Origin: Fretibacterium fastidiosum
Lineage (GTDB): Bacteria; Synergistota; Synergistia; Synergistales; Aminobacteriaceae
Direction: 5' to 3'
NCBI RefSeq assembly: GCF_964642095.1
Contig: NZ_OZ209244.1
Span: forward strand, 248,001 to 312,000
DNA: 64,000 nt
This document shows, one piece after another, positions 36,435 through 45,303 of the stretch. The notes under the pieces are model-generated. The model was not told where the DNA came from, searched no databases, and saw nothing but the letters and a program-made list of their open reading frames with translations. The translations under genes were made by a program, and so were the position numbers. Numbering within the stretch: the stretch's first letter is position 1; the number at the start of each line of letters is the position of its first letter.

Positions 36435-36757
36435 TACCAATTCGCGTTTAATATGGATTGCCTCCCCTGAAAGGGGAGGTGGTTCGCGTCAGCGAACCGG
36501 AGGGGTTCAGCCAGACGACACGACTTACGGACGCCGACAGGCGGCCGGCGTCGTGTCGGTCGGCTGAGGGCGAAGGAAGTCCGGGGGACTTCCGCAGCTC
36601 GGCCAGACGACACAGCTTATGCAATCGCGTCAGCGATTGCGGCGTTGCGTTGGTCGGCTGTGCCTCCACAAGGCAATGGATTGCCTTGTGGAGGCGTTGA
36701 CGGGGAATGTCAGGCAGGCGCGTCTTATGAAAAACACCCCTCCCCTAAGGGGGGCGT
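36435..36757. repeat. Palindromic-module repeat, copy 3 (right end missing)
   Basis: Starts ATACCAATTCGCGTTTAATA. Modules in order: CCTCCCCTGAAAGGGGAGG, GGTTCGCGTCAGCGAACC, a CGACACGAC/GTCGTGTCG stem, GAAGTCCGGGGGACTTC, GCAATCGCGTCAGCGATTGC and a CCACAAGGCAA/TTGCCTTGTGG stem. No closing inverted end is found; it runs into a type B arm. Together with 36758-36815 it fills the 36339-36838 gap. Confidence 0.8.
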
Positions 36758-36815
36758 AGCCCCATGTTATTTTAGGGAAGCGCTGAAGGATACCCTTCGT
36801 TTGATGCTCCTTACA
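36758..36815. repeat. Solo arm of the type B repeat
   Basis: GGGGCGTAGCCCCAT, then TTTTAGGGAAGCGCTGAAGG and the following 25 bases match 31793-31858 closely. Only one arm is present. Confidence 0.6.
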
Positions 36816-36838
36816 GGCCACAGAAGGTGCTATAGGGG

Positions 36839-37213
36839 TTACAAAACGACCTCAAAAAGCCCCTGTTTGCCGCGAACCGGCGGGGTGTCCGGCACCACTA
36901 CAGGGTTCTCCAGCACCCAGGAAAATCCCTGCACAGAGGGCAGAGCGTCTTCCTCCATCATCGCTGCCTCGGCATCCTTTTTGGGCTCAAACGGGCGAAC
37001 CTCGACCAGTTCGACCGTTGCGACCGCGACACCAAGAGGCCAATTTTGCCTCGCCTCATCAGGGTCAAATTCAAAATAGATATCGTCTGGAGTTTTTCCC
37101 GAACAAATCAGCAACGGCCCTCGATAGTGCGTTCTCCATGAACGCCACTCGATCGTCTTATACCCGCCGGCGATCAAACTCGCCCAGGGTTGTTTTATCG
37201 ACAGTGCTTTCAT
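36839..37213 (-). CDS. ASCH-domain protein
   Basis: A 124-residue protein with an N-terminal ASCH (PUA-like) domain: MKALSIKQPWASLIAGGYKTIEWRSW is diagnostic of the KQPWA-type ASCH group. ASCH domains bind RNA or nucleic-acid modifications, and some members process N4-acetylcytidine. The start at 37213 is chosen for the KQPWA opening; GGA a few bases upstream is a weak ribosome site. It is the last of three overlapping minus-strand genes in the island. Function beyond RNA binding is not assigned. Confidence 0.8.
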   Translation of the reverse strand: MKALSIKQPWASLIAGGYKTIEWRSWRTHYRGPLLICSGKTPDDIYFEFDPDEARQNWPLGVAVATVELVEVRPFEPKKDAEAAMMEEDALPSVQGFSWVLENPVVVPDTPPVRGKQGLFEVVL

Positions 37214-37466
37214 CTCGTCGCGTCCTCCCCGCCAGCCTCCGCCCGGAGGCAAACAGATGGGCATTCTTCGCGGCATATCGCTCCATGGATGCCCTCAACA
37301 CGGTCGCCATCGTCGCACCGTTGGGAAACAGCAGAGCGGTAAGCGCCGGAACGACCGATTTTCGACACAAAACGTTATCGCTCTCTCCTGCCCATGCCAC
37401 CACTCCCCTATCCGATACAGAGTATACAGTAAAATAATGTAAGAAGTAAGCCATACAAAAACTCAC
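37158..37466 (-). CDS. Hypothetical protein, middle gene of the ASCH operon
   Basis: A 102-residue frame starting at a GTG (37466) with AAGGA upstream; its start overlaps the stop of the preceding small gene (GTGA), and its end overlaps the ASCH gene by about 56 bases. N-terminal half is hydrophobic/mixed (CMAYFLHYFTVYSVSDRG), C-terminal half is basic (GRRLAGRTRRDEST). I do not recognise it. Coupled starts support reality, but the long overlap leaves doubt. Confidence 0.4.
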   Translation of the reverse strand: MSFCMAYFLHYFTVYSVSDRGVVAWAGESDNVLCRKSVVPALTALLFPNGATMATVLRASMERYAAKNAHLFASGRRLAGRTRRDESTVDKTTLGEFDRRRV

Positions 37467-37666
37467 AGGGATTCCTTTTCTACTTTTCTACGCCCGCGAT
37501 TCCGACGCAAAGGGCCCCTCCAGCCGCGGCAAGCGCCCTGTCGGGGACACGTCGCACACGCCTCGGCGGAGGCCGGCATCCTCCGAGCCCCCTGACGAAG
37601 CACAGACGGCTGTCTATTCTCAAAACTCTCCCGATCCGTGCTCTTGTTCGTGGTATCTTTATTCAC
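37463..37666 (-). CDS. Small basic protein with a CxxCxxxGxC motif
   Basis: A 67-residue frame, start GTG at 37666 with AGGAGG seven bases upstream. It is strongly basic and carries CATCPRQGAC, a possible metal-binding knuckle, followed by GWRGPLRRNRGRRK. Its stop overlaps the next start. The good ribosome site argues for a real first gene of a three-gene unit ending in the ASCH protein. Function unknown. Confidence 0.5.
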   Translation of the reverse strand: MNKDTTNKSTDRESFENRQPSVLRQGARRMPASAEACATCPRQGACRGWRGPLRRNRGRRKVEKESL

Positions 37667-37848
37667 GGCATATCCTCCTGTTTTCAGGAACAGGCACTGT
37701 CGGGAATATAACGATTCTACCCGGATACGCCATTCTTTAACCCCTTCCGGAACCCATACACCAGATTTGACAACAACTCGAAGGGAAGCTATGCTGGAGT
37801 TGCGGGAAGCGAACGGATTTTCAACATCTTTGAGGAGGTCGGTTCGAT

Positions 37849-38547
37849 ATGGGCTCAATCGCCGAAGCACGGGCAGAGGGAGACTGGTACGCCCGAAACA
37901 TGAACGCAGCAAACCTGGAGGAGGTCTATCGGACGCGGCTGCCAAGGGTCCGTCAGTATCTTGAGGCGGAGATCGGCTTTGTGCGCAGTTTTTTGAGCGG
38001 CCGTGAGCGGGTGCTGGAGCTGGGGGCCGGATACGGCCGCATCGTGAAGGAGCTTGCGCCCTTTACGGCGTCGATCGTGGGGATAGAGCTCTCGGAGGCA
38101 TCCGTGGCCTTCGGCAAAGAGTACCTGAAGGACGTTCCGAACGCAGAACTGAAGGTGATGGACGCGCATCACCTTCACCTCGCCGCGGAGTTCGATGTCG
38201 TACTTTGCCTGCAGAACGGACTGTCTGCCATGAAGGGAGACCCTTTGAACCTGGTGCGACAGGCAGTCTCCGTTCTGCTGCCCGGCGGCAGAGCTCTTTT
38301 CAGCAGCTACAGCCCAAAGTTCTGGGAGCACCGTCTGGCCTGGTTCCAGGAACAGGCAGAGAAAGGGCTTCTTGGTGCAATCGATCCTGACAGGACGAAA
38401 GATGGCATCATCGTCTGTCGGGACGGTTTCGAGGCCAGGACCTTTTCCCTTGAGGATTTGGAGGCCCTGGGGAACGCCATCGGCTGTGACCATTTTCTGG
38501 AGGAGGTCGACGCATCAAGCGTTTTTCTCGTCGTCACGAAGCCGTGA
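37849..38547 (+). CDS. Class I SAM-dependent methyltransferase
   Basis: A 232-residue Rossmann-fold methyltransferase: motif I VLELGAGYGRIVKELA, motif II GIELSEASVAFG, motif post-I KVMDAHHLHL and LLPGGRALFSSY are present. The ATG has GAGGAGG about 11 bases upstream. Substrate unknown; its place in the accessory island next to ASCH and mobile elements gives no firm hint. Confidence 0.85.
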   Translation: MGSIAEARAEGDWYARNMNAANLEEVYRTRLPRVRQYLEAEIGFVRSFLSGRERVLELGAGYGRIVKELAPFTASIVGIELSEASVAFGKEYLKDVPNAELKVMDAHHLHLAAEFDVVLCLQNGLSAMKGDPLNLVRQAVSVLLPGGRALFSSYSPKFWEHRLAWFQEQAEKGLLGAIDPDRTKDGIIVCRDGFEARTFSLEDLEALGNAIGCDHFLEEVDASSVFLVVTKP

Positions 38548-38595
38548 GTTCCTGAGCGTTCCCCTCCAAAAGAAACAACGCCCTAATCGGGCACA

Positions 38596-38700
38596 TCATA
38601 CTCGAAACGAAGGGTAATTCACGGAGGTATCCTCTTCGGCTGCCTCGTGCCGAAGGCGTTTGTATAGCTCGTCCGGGATTCGTAGGTAAGTCTGTTTCAC
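38596..38700 (-). pseudogene. Remnant of a ribbon-helix-helix antitoxin
   Basis: A 34-codon frame from a GTG reads KQTYLRIPDELYKRLRHEAAEE followed by DTSVN, a typical Arc/HicB-like ribbon-helix-helix N-terminus, then diverges (YPSFRV) and stops. The normal continuation of helix B (NELI...) is missing, so it appears truncated. No partner toxin is adjacent. Confidence 0.4.
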
Positions 38701-38721
38701 TATGCACCTTCTAAACTTCCC

Positions 38722-39663
38722 GTGAGGGGAGTATTCCCAACAATCAATATCAGGACGGTGTTGGTCTTGCAGGATAATCGTAACGACCTTGCTTCCGCCT
38801 CCATCCGCATCACTTATGAAGGGGCCGCTTTAGAATCTCATTCCATCGACGCCGAAGCATTTGGTAAAAGCATTATGGCCGCTTCGCACATTCTTAAAGA
38901 AACATCTAGAGTCCTTTACGGCTTTGAATTCACTGTTCGCCTTGAACTTAAGGTCGTGGAGGCAAACTGTATCAGTGCCGATCTTCTCGTCTATCTATCA
39001 AGAGCAGCGGAAGCTATCCATTTTTTAGCCAACAATCCCCTGACTGCTGTTTTGGACGATATTCTGAAGCTGGCCGGCTATGCTCCTTTAGGCATTGGCA
39101 TTTACGCTCTATTTCGTTGGCTCAGAAATCGTAAAATCAGCAAAACCGAAAAGCACCAGGATATAATCACGCTTTACTTGGAGGATGGCACACAAGAAAC
39201 CATCTCGTTAAAGCTATACGAGGCCATCTGTAACTCGGTTTTACGTAAATACATCAAACAACATACCCAAATTCTTCAAACACCAGGTATTGAGCGTATC
39301 TGCTATTTCCGTAAAGACGATGAAGGCTTGCAGGAAGCAACGATCCTCACCAAGGATGACCTGGGACTTTTCGATTTGGACTTGGACGAAGCCCCCATCG
39401 AAAGAGAGTTGGATGTCATCGCAGAATTGGATAGACCGTCTTTCCACAAATCCAAGCGAGGCTGGAAATTGGTGTGGGAGGGGAAAGTCGTCCCCGTCGC
39501 ACTTACCATCACCGACGATGCTTTCCTTGAAGATGTGGCCTCAGGTAAAATCTTTGTCGCCAAAGGGCAAAAATTCAACATCCACTTGGTTGAAGAACGC
39601 AAGCCCAATCAGACTAAGCCAAAATACAAAGCCACCATCATAACGCCTCGCTCTTTAACGTAA
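38722..39663 (+). CDS. AT-rich hypothetical protein of the island
   Basis: A 313-residue frame of clearly lower GC than the chromosome. The start (GTG 38722) is uncertain; a TTG at about 38761 (VLQDNRND) is an alternative. The N-terminal part (IRITYEGAALESHSIDAEAFGKSI) is soluble; a hydrophobic stretch AGYAPLGIGIYALFRW lies near residue 130; the C-terminal part is beta-rich (WEGKVVPVALTITDDAFLEDVASG). I do not recognise a named family. Composition and position between a toxin remnant and IS fragments suggest transfer. Confidence 0.6.
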   Translation: MRGVFPTINIRTVLVLQDNRNDLASASIRITYEGAALESHSIDAEAFGKSIMAASHILKETSRVLYGFEFTVRLELKVVEANCISADLLVYLSRAAEAIHFLANNPLTAVLDDILKLAGYAPLGIGIYALFRWLRNRKISKTEKHQDIITLYLEDGTQETISLKLYEAICNSVLRKYIKQHTQILQTPGIERICYFRKDDEGLQEATILTKDDLGLFDLDLDEAPIERELDVIAELDRPSFHKSKRGWKLVWEGKVVPVALTITDDAFLEDVASGKIFVAKGQKFNIHLVEERKPNQTKPKYKATIITPRSLT

Positions 39664-39829
39664 AGAAGCAGCTTGGTATAGCAAAAGAAAAGAGCCGAAA
39701 ACTACTACCAAGGCAAAAAAACTCCAAACCACACATTCAGCCACCAAGCAAATTCCTTTGGTGTAAAATTTTGGGCTGCCCTCCAAAAGAAACAAGCCGG
39801 AAAAAATACATCAGCCCTACAACAATCAA

Positions 39830-40283
39830 GCAAAATACGTCTGCGTTGTTTTGGACCTGTTCTCTCGGAAGGTGATCGCCTGGCGTGTAAGCGACAAAAT
39901 AGACACACAATTGGTGATGGAGACGGCAGAAGAAGCGTACCTCAAACGAGGACGCCCTCAATCGGTGTTGTTTCACTCCGACCGCGGGTGTCAGTATACG
40001 TCGGAACTGTTCCGACGCTTTTCGGACCAGAGGAATATCGTGCAGTCGTTCTCTGCGCCTGGCTACCCCTACGACAATGCGGTTGTGGAATCTTTCTTTA
40101 AATTCTTCAAGAAAGAGGAACTGAATTCGGAGGCATTTTCGAGACCAGGAGGAATTGAAGCGTTTCGCTTTTGTGTATATTGAGGGTTTTTATAATCCAA
40201 AGCGGCCTCACTCCGCCAATAACAACCTCTCGCCCGACGAAAAGGAGGACGTGTTTAAAAAACAGACTACGCCCATATCATGA
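39830..40283 (+). pseudogene. IS3-family transposase fragment (orfB, frameshifted)
   Basis: From VVLDLFSRKVIAWRVS onwards this is the catalytic C-terminal half of an IS3/IS150-type transposase, with FHSDRGCQYTS (Asp) and YDNAVVESFFKFFKKEE (Glu). The first part of the gene, including the first catalytic Asp, is missing. Around 40155-40170 the frame shifts: the first frame stops at 40183, while the next frame continues VYIEGFYNPKRPHSANNNL to 40283. So it is inactive. Just downstream, GGTGACAT-type sequence repeated at about 40358 and 40382 hints at the end of yet another element. Confidence 0.8.
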
Positions 40284-40525
40284 TTCCTTCGCTTAGCCTG
40301 TCCTTTTTCTTGACTATGGTCCAGGTTGGGCAAAGACCTGCCTTCCGCGGCGGGAGGTGACATTTTCTCTCACTACTTATAGGGTGACATGATCACTGAT
40401 CAACGACACCTCACCCCCCAACCCGCGGGCAAAAAAACAGCACCTTGCAGGGACTGTTTGCAAAAACAGTGTTAAGCTTAAGTCACCAAACAATAAGCCA
40501 TCACCTGCGAGGTGCGAAGACCATT

Positions 40526-42013
40526 ATGCCATACAAACGACCAAAAATCGAGGTTACGACGACGGACAAGATGCAGGACATCACCCCTTTTGCCGGCCTT
40601 TTCCCCGTTATCGAACTTTGGAACCGGCTCCATCTTGACGAAATCATCGATACTTCCATAGGAATCCGGAAGCACAAAGGGTACCGGGACTCCGAGCAGC
40701 TTCTGTCGATGGTCCTGCTGAACCTCAGCGGCGGCAGAGCCGTGGAACACCTGAAGTTTTTGAAGGAGCAGGCGGGGCTGAAGAAAGTCTCTCTGCCGTT
40801 TCCATCTCCGACGTCGGCCCGGGACTACGCCAGCTGTTTTCATAACGAATCGAAGGACCGGGAGCGGGGTCATGGCCGTTCCTTTGTCCCGGCATCGAAT
40901 GAGGCGCTGAGGGGGTTTGAGGAGGTGCACCGCCATCTTCTGAGGTGCGCGTTCGAGGCGTCCGTGCAGGAGGAGTTGACGCTGGACCAGGACGCGACGT
41001 TCATCGAGACGAAGACGAGCGGGGCGTTGTACAACTACCAGGGGAAACGGAGTTACGAGGCGTTGAACGTGTACTGTCCGGAGTACGACCTGCCTGTGGC
41101 GACGGAATACCGGGACGGGAATGTGAAGCCTGGGCACGGACAGCTGGAGCAGTTGCAGGGGGTACTGGCGCATCTTCCTGCGGGAGTGAGGAAGGTGAGG
41201 TACCGTTCGGACAGTGCGGGTTACCAGACGCATCTTTTGCGCTATCTGGCAGAGGGTCAGGATGCGCGTTTCGGGGTGATCGAGTTTGCGATATCGTGTC
41301 CTGTATACAGGGATTTCAGGGAGGCGGTGGAGGCAGTTTGTGAGAAGGATTGGCGCCCTTTGGGCAACGGCCAGGAATGGGCGGAGGTCATCTATGCGCC
41401 ACAGTCTTTGAGTCTCGACAAGAAAGGTCCGACGTACCGTTTTCTTGCCATTCGCGAGGCATTCGAGTTGGAGGGATCGGGAAAGAAGCTTCGACTGTCT
41501 CAGGAGCTGCAGGACTCACGGCAGCTGTTCATACCGGAGCTGATCGACGACCTGGAGTCTGAGAACGCCAAGGTGAAGAAGCTGCATCTGACGGAGCTTG
41601 GCGGCCACGTATACAAGGTGTTTGGTATCGTGACGAACCTGTTGGATTGGGAGGGAGGAGCGGTAATCCGTTGGTATCGTGAGCGGTGCGGCAAGTCAGA
41701 GGAAGTGCACCGCATCCTGAAGGAGGACCTGGCCGGCGGGCACGTCATCTCGCACCGATTTGGGTCGAACGCGTTCTGGTGGAATGTGTCGGTGCTGTCT
41801 CTGTCGCTGCACAGTTTGTTAAAGCGTCTGCTTCTGCCTGAAGCGTTGAGGAGTTACCGTCCCAGGACGCTGCGATTTTTGTTTTACACGAGCATAGGGC
41901 GTATGGTGCGCCATGCGCGCCGCATTGTGCTGCAGGTGAAAGGGGGAGTTGTGGGGAGTTGGTTTCTGGGAGCGTACCGGAAGCTCAAGAAATTGGCTAT
42001 CTCGCTGGAATGA
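40526..42013 (+). CDS. IS1380-type transposase
   Basis: A 495-residue DDE transposase: LTLDQDATFIETKTSGALYNYQGKRSY is the first catalytic block, the second Asp lies in VRYRSDSAGYQ, and the acidic Glu in the Y-R-E-R-C-G-K-S-E-E segment (IRWYRERCGKSEE). The length and YREREKxEE-like end match IS1380/IS4-group enzymes. The ATG at 40526 is preferred over an upstream in-frame codon. The gene looks intact, but I could not define terminal inverted repeats at 40284-40525 or 42014-42122. Confidence 0.85.
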   Translation: MPYKRPKIEVTTTDKMQDITPFAGLFPVIELWNRLHLDEIIDTSIGIRKHKGYRDSEQLLSMVLLNLSGGRAVEHLKFLKEQAGLKKVSLPFPSPTSARDYASCFHNESKDRERGHGRSFVPASNEALRGFEEVHRHLLRCAFEASVQEELTLDQDATFIETKTSGALYNYQGKRSYEALNVYCPEYDLPVATEYRDGNVKPGHGQLEQLQGVLAHLPAGVRKVRYRSDSAGYQTHLLRYLAEGQDARFGVIEFAISCPVYRDFREAVEAVCEKDWRPLGNGQEWAEVIYAPQSLSLDKKGPTYRFLAIREAFELEGSGKKLRLSQELQDSRQLFIPELIDDLESENAKVKKLHLTELGGHVYKVFGIVTNLLDWEGGAVIRWYRERCGKSEEVHRILKEDLAGGHVISHRFGSNAFWWNVSVLSLSLHSLLKRLLLPEALRSYRPRTLRFLFYTSIGRMVRHARRIVLQVKGGVVGSWFLGAYRKLKKLAISLE

Positions 42014-42164
42014 GCGGGAGAACGCCGGGCCAATAGGCGAGAGGGGGTGTGGGTGCGAGCTCACGCTGACGGGGTTATTGTGAGAACGGGAAGATATTTC
42101 CGTATTTAAAGGCAGCGGAGGGGTGAACAGCCCATTTTTTAAAACTTTTCCTCTGCCTGCCTCC

Positions 42165-42623
42165 TTACCTTGCCCGCACTTTGCGTTCCCGTGGATTTGG
42201 GGCCTCTATCATCTCTTCCAGGATGATCTGATCTTCCCGTGCCACGTCCTCCGTTTCGGCCAACAAACGCTCTTTGCGTTCTTTATCCGTCAAAAGCGTG
42301 CGCTTCTCGATGTTCCGGGCCTCCACCTCTCCTGCAAGGCGGTGATATCGCTCGCCCCCCTTCTCCAGGTTCCCCCCGCTGGCGAACCCTTCGATGTTCT
42401 GTATCGCGTGTTGAATTTCGTGGATCAGTGCTGTCCTCGCATCCTCACCACGAACCCAAGCGTTGAGGGTGATCACGTTTTTAGCCGGGCTGTAAGCACC
42501 TTTTTTCTTCCCTCCCATACCCTGAAATTTGACACGAACATCCGCCAACTCCGGGTATGCTGCATAGAGCTCCGGTGCGTTGTAGAAATCGGAGAGCCGG
42601 GAAGGCTTCCTCATCTGCCGCAC
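42165..42623 (-). pseudogene. 3' part of a broken phage-type gene (HExxH-bearing domain)
   Basis: Residues PSRLSDFYNAPELYAAYPELADVRV and ALIHEIQHAIQN are typical of a metallopeptidase-like domain found at the ends of large polyvalent phage proteins (LPD23-like, from memory). The frame continues upstream without a start, as N-D-R-Y-I-E-G-N-L-T-D-E-E-Q, through the stop of the preceding gene, showing that both were one gene split by a frameshift near 42690-42750. Confidence 0.6.
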
Positions 42624-42631
42624 AGCAGGCT

Positions 42632-44197
42632 TCAGCTCCTCAAGCCTGGCCTGTTCCTCGTCCGTGAGATTCCCCTCAATATAGCGGTCGTTATCGCTTT
42701 GGAGAAGCTGTACCCCACGTAGTCGGCGCCCTTCTTCCCGGTCCCTGATGCCCTCTCCTTGTAGAACATCCTGACCAGGCTCTTCATGGTGCTGGACGAG
42801 AGCCGTCCACCCCAGCGGTAGATCAGCTCCTCGTCCGTCTTAATCTGCCCGTTCGTGACCTCCTTGAACGCCTGTGCCCAATCCCGGACGTCTTCCTTGA
42901 ACTTCTCCGGGCGGTGTATCTGTGCGGCCCATCTCTCCATCTGCACGCGCTGTTTCCCGTCCGCCCCGCTGTCCTGGATGAGCTGCTGCGCCTCCTCCAG
43001 GCTCGAGCTGTCGGCGATCTTGTCCATCCAGCCGCTCATGTAGTCGCGGTCCCGCTGCGCCTCCCAGCGCTCCCGGTCGGAGAGGCGCGCCTTGTATTTA
43101 CCCCAGATGCGCTCGCGCGTCTCGGGGTCCAGCGAGGGGTCGTTCTCCATCGCATTCCACGCGGCCCGCTCGTCCGTCCCAAACCGGTCCATGAGCGCAT
43201 CCGTGGCGGCGTAGGCCGCCGCCTTCTCCGCCTCCGCCGCAGCCTGCCGCTCCAGGCGCTCCACCTCTCCGGAGAGCTTTTTCCTGAGCCCCGCCGCCGT
43301 GTCGGGGAGCAGGTACTCCGACCCTTCCGTCATCGCCAGGGCCGCGACGGGGTCCTCGGACACGACGACCGCGATGCGCGCTGCCTCGAGGTCGGAGTCC
43401 GCCTCCTCGACAGCGCGGGAAATCCCCTCGGGCGCCGCCCAGTCCTCACCGTTGTGCTTGCCGTTCCTGTACCCCCGCCAGTCGTCGAACTTTCCCGTCC
43501 GGCGCGCCTTCACGTCGGGGAGCATCCGGCCCCCCAGAGCCCGGCTGTCCCCTCCCTGCTCTCCCTGCAAGGAGGGGACAGCCGAAGCCCCACTCTTTTG
43601 CCCCCCCTGCAAGGGGGGGTGCCCCGAAGGGGCAGGGGGGTCATACGGTGTCCCGTCCGGTATCATCTTGGAGCGCTTCTGTCTGGGTGCGGCGGGGGCC
43701 TGCACCCCCTGCCCTCGCCGATCGGGGAGAGGCTGGAGCGGTTCCGGCTGTCCGGGGGGGTCTTCGCCCTCGTACTCGCTCGCCTGCTTCCAATACGGGA
43801 GCTTCGCGCGCTCGGCGATCCGCAGAAACGCGGCCTTCTGGTTCTCGTTCTCCAGGCCTCCGGCGATCTTTTCCGCCAGCTCGTCGGCATACTGGAAGGT
43901 CTCGTCGGTCAGTCCCCGCGCGGCCCCCAGCTTCAGGGTCTGGAGCTTCCCCGTCTCGGGGTCGTCCATCCACTCGGCCATCTGCCGTGCGTACTCGGTC
44001 TGAGCGTTCATGACCGTCGCGGCGTCCCACTCGTCCTGCTGGCGCTTGCGGACCTCCGCGAACCGGCGGAGCTCGTCGCCCGCTCCCGCGATGGCCCCGG
44101 CGACGTTCACGCCCGTCGCGGCGCCGTCGACGTAATTCCGCCCGAACGCCGCCGGTGTCGCCGCCTCGTTTATCTGATTCCGATACCGCTGCACCAT
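42632..44197 (-). CDS. Phage internal-virion-like protein, 5' part
   Basis: A 521-residue helical, charged protein; the ATG at 44197 has AAAGGAGGCGGG upstream. The body is coiled-coil rich (SGEVERLERQAAAEAEKAAAYAATDALMDRFG ... WGKYKARLSDRERWEAQRDR), as in phage tail-tape or internal virion proteins, followed after the frameshift by a metallopeptidase-like end. No other structural phage genes are near, so it is a prophage relic. It contains an in-frame piece of the palindromic repeat family (43540-43643). Confidence 0.65.
   Translation of the reverse strand: MVQRYRNQINEAATPAAFGRNYVDGAATGVNVAGAIAGAGDELRRFAEVRKRQQDEWDAATVMNAQTEYARQMAEWMDDPETGKLQTLKLGAARGLTDETFQYADELAEKIAGGLENENQKAAFLRIAERAKLPYWKQASEYEGEDPPGQPEPLQPLPDRRGQGVQAPAAPRQKRSKMIPDGTPYDPPAPSGHPPLQGGQKSGASAVPSLQGEQGGDSRALGGRMLPDVKARRTGKFDDWRGYRNGKHNGEDWAAPEGISRAVEEADSDLEAARIAVVVSEDPVAALAMTEGSEYLLPDTAAGLRKKLSGEVERLERQAAAEAEKAAAYAATDALMDRFGTDERAAWNAMENDPSLDPETRERIWGKYKARLSDRERWEAQRDRDYMSGWMDKIADSSSLEEAQQLIQDSGADGKQRVQMERWAAQIHRPEKFKEDVRDWAQAFKEVTNGQIKTDEELIYRWGGRLSSSTMKSLVRMFYKERASGTGKKGADYVGYSFSKAITTAILRGISRTRNRPGLRS
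43540..43643. repeat. Repeat-family modules inserted in frame inside a coding sequence
   Basis: CCCCCCCTGCAAGGGGGGG and GCCCCGAAGGGGC with a second CCCTCC...GCAAGGAGGGG unit lie within the phage-type gene and are translated as a Pro/Gly-rich stretch (PPAPSGHPPLQGGQKSG). They match modules of the intergenic repeats. The reading frame is kept. Confidence 0.7.
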
Positions 44198-44302
44198 CCC
44201 GCCTCCTTTCATGATGGGCAGTCTCGCTGTTGTACTGTATTGCCTTGTCGATATCCCCTGCCTGCGATAAAATGTAGCTACATTGTGCAAAGGAGGGGTA
44301 TC

Positions 44303-44575
44303 ATGAAGACAGATTCCGTCATCCGGGCCCGCATCGATTCGGACGTCAAGCACAAGGCGGATGCCGTATTCGCCCGTCGCGGTGTATCGGCCAGCACGGT
44401 CATCCGTGCGTTCTTCTCGACGGTTGCCGAGACCGGAGCACTCCCGATCGAGCTGAACGTCCCCAACGAGGAGACGGCCGCGGCGATTCGGGACGGCCGA
44501 GCCGGGCTTGGAGTCCGCCGTTTCGACAACGCGGCCTCGATGTTCGCCACGCTTGACGAGGAGGATGGGGAGTGA
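44303..44575 (+). CDS. RelB/DinJ-family antitoxin
   Basis: A 90-residue antitoxin: ribbon-helix-helix opening DSVIRARIDSDVKHKADAVFARRGVSASTVIRAFF, typical of DinJ/RelB. The ATG has AGGAGGGG upstream. Its stop overlaps the GTG start of the toxin gene. It should bind the YafQ-type toxin and repress its own promoter. Confidence 0.88.
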   Translation: MKTDSVIRARIDSDVKHKADAVFARRGVSASTVIRAFFSTVAETGALPIELNVPNEETAAAIRDGRAGLGVRRFDNAASMFATLDEEDGE

Positions 44576-44847
44576 CCCGATCCATCCTCACGACGAAGGC
44601 TTTCAGAAAGGACTACAAGCGTTCTTCCCGTTCCGGCTCCTGCGATATGGAGCTTCTTCAGTCCGTTATCGATCTTCTGTCCCAGGACGCCCCCCTGCCG
44701 GATTCTTATAGAGAGCACTCCCTGGTCGGGGAGTGGGTGGGCTGCCTGGAGTGTCATGTCGCTCCGGACTGGCTGCTTATCTATGAGCGGGACGAGGAGA
44801 CCTTGACCCTCTATCGCCTCGGCAGTCACGCCGAGCTCTTCGGCTAG
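44572..44847 (+). CDS. YafQ-family mRNA interferase toxin
   Basis: A 91-residue RelE-fold toxin, start GTG at 44572 overlapping the antitoxin stop. The signature runs KAFRKDYKRSSRSG ... HSLVGEWVGCLECHVAPDWLLIYERDEETLTLYRLGSHAELFG; the catalytic His pair (ECHV, GSHAELF) and Asp (PDWLLIY) of YafQ are kept. It would cut mRNA on the ribosome when free. Confidence 0.9.
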   Translation: MTRSILTTKAFRKDYKRSSRSGSCDMELLQSVIDLLSQDAPLPDSYREHSLVGEWVGCLECHVAPDWLLIYERDEETLTLYRLGSHAELFG

Positions 44848-45072
44848 AACGCATACCCCCCGCGCCCCATCTGCTTGTTTCTGCGCCAGTCCTCATAGGG
44901 CCGGGACGCCAGGGTGATGCTCCCGCCCCGGACGCGTGTTCCGGTCGGCAGCCAAAAAACGCAGTTTGCGGTGCGTTCAAAGGGGAGTCTCGCCGTAAAC
45001 TGCACTGTCTCTTTTCCCCTCACATTCCCCACGCCCCTTTTGTTATAATCTCTCCGAAAGGAGAGGATGATC

Positions 45073-45303
45073 ATGACCGTTGCCCAAGTTGCTGAACGGA
45101 AAGCCCTGTACCGCCGTTTCCGCAATCTCTCGGACCAGGACGCCGCGCGGGTGCTCCAACTCATCGACGAACTGGAGGACCCTGAGCCTAACGAGGAAAC
45201 CCTGGCCGCGCTTAAGGAATCAGAACGTATCGCTCATGACCCGTCGGTAAAAGGCTATTCAAGCGCTGCCGCGATGATGGCGGACATTCTCGCCGATGTA
45301 TGA
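45073..45303 (+). CDS. Antitoxin of the second YafQ-type module
   Basis: A 76-residue protein; the second ATG (45073) has AGGAGAGG nine bases upstream. It is acidic and helical (LSDQDAARVLQLIDELEDPEPNEETLAALKESERI). The C-terminal part (GYSSAAAMMADILADV) resembles the toxin-binding end of RelB-type antitoxins. It overlaps the start of the next gene. Confidence 0.75.
   Translation: MTVAQVAERKALYRRFRNLSDQDAARVLQLIDELEDPEPNEETLAALKESERIAHDPSVKGYSSAAAMMADILADV

Noticed and set aside
40284..42122. Exact ends of the IS1380-type element
   Set aside because: I compared 40284-40525 with 42014-42122 and found no convincing inverted pair or target duplication, so only the transposase gene is annotated.
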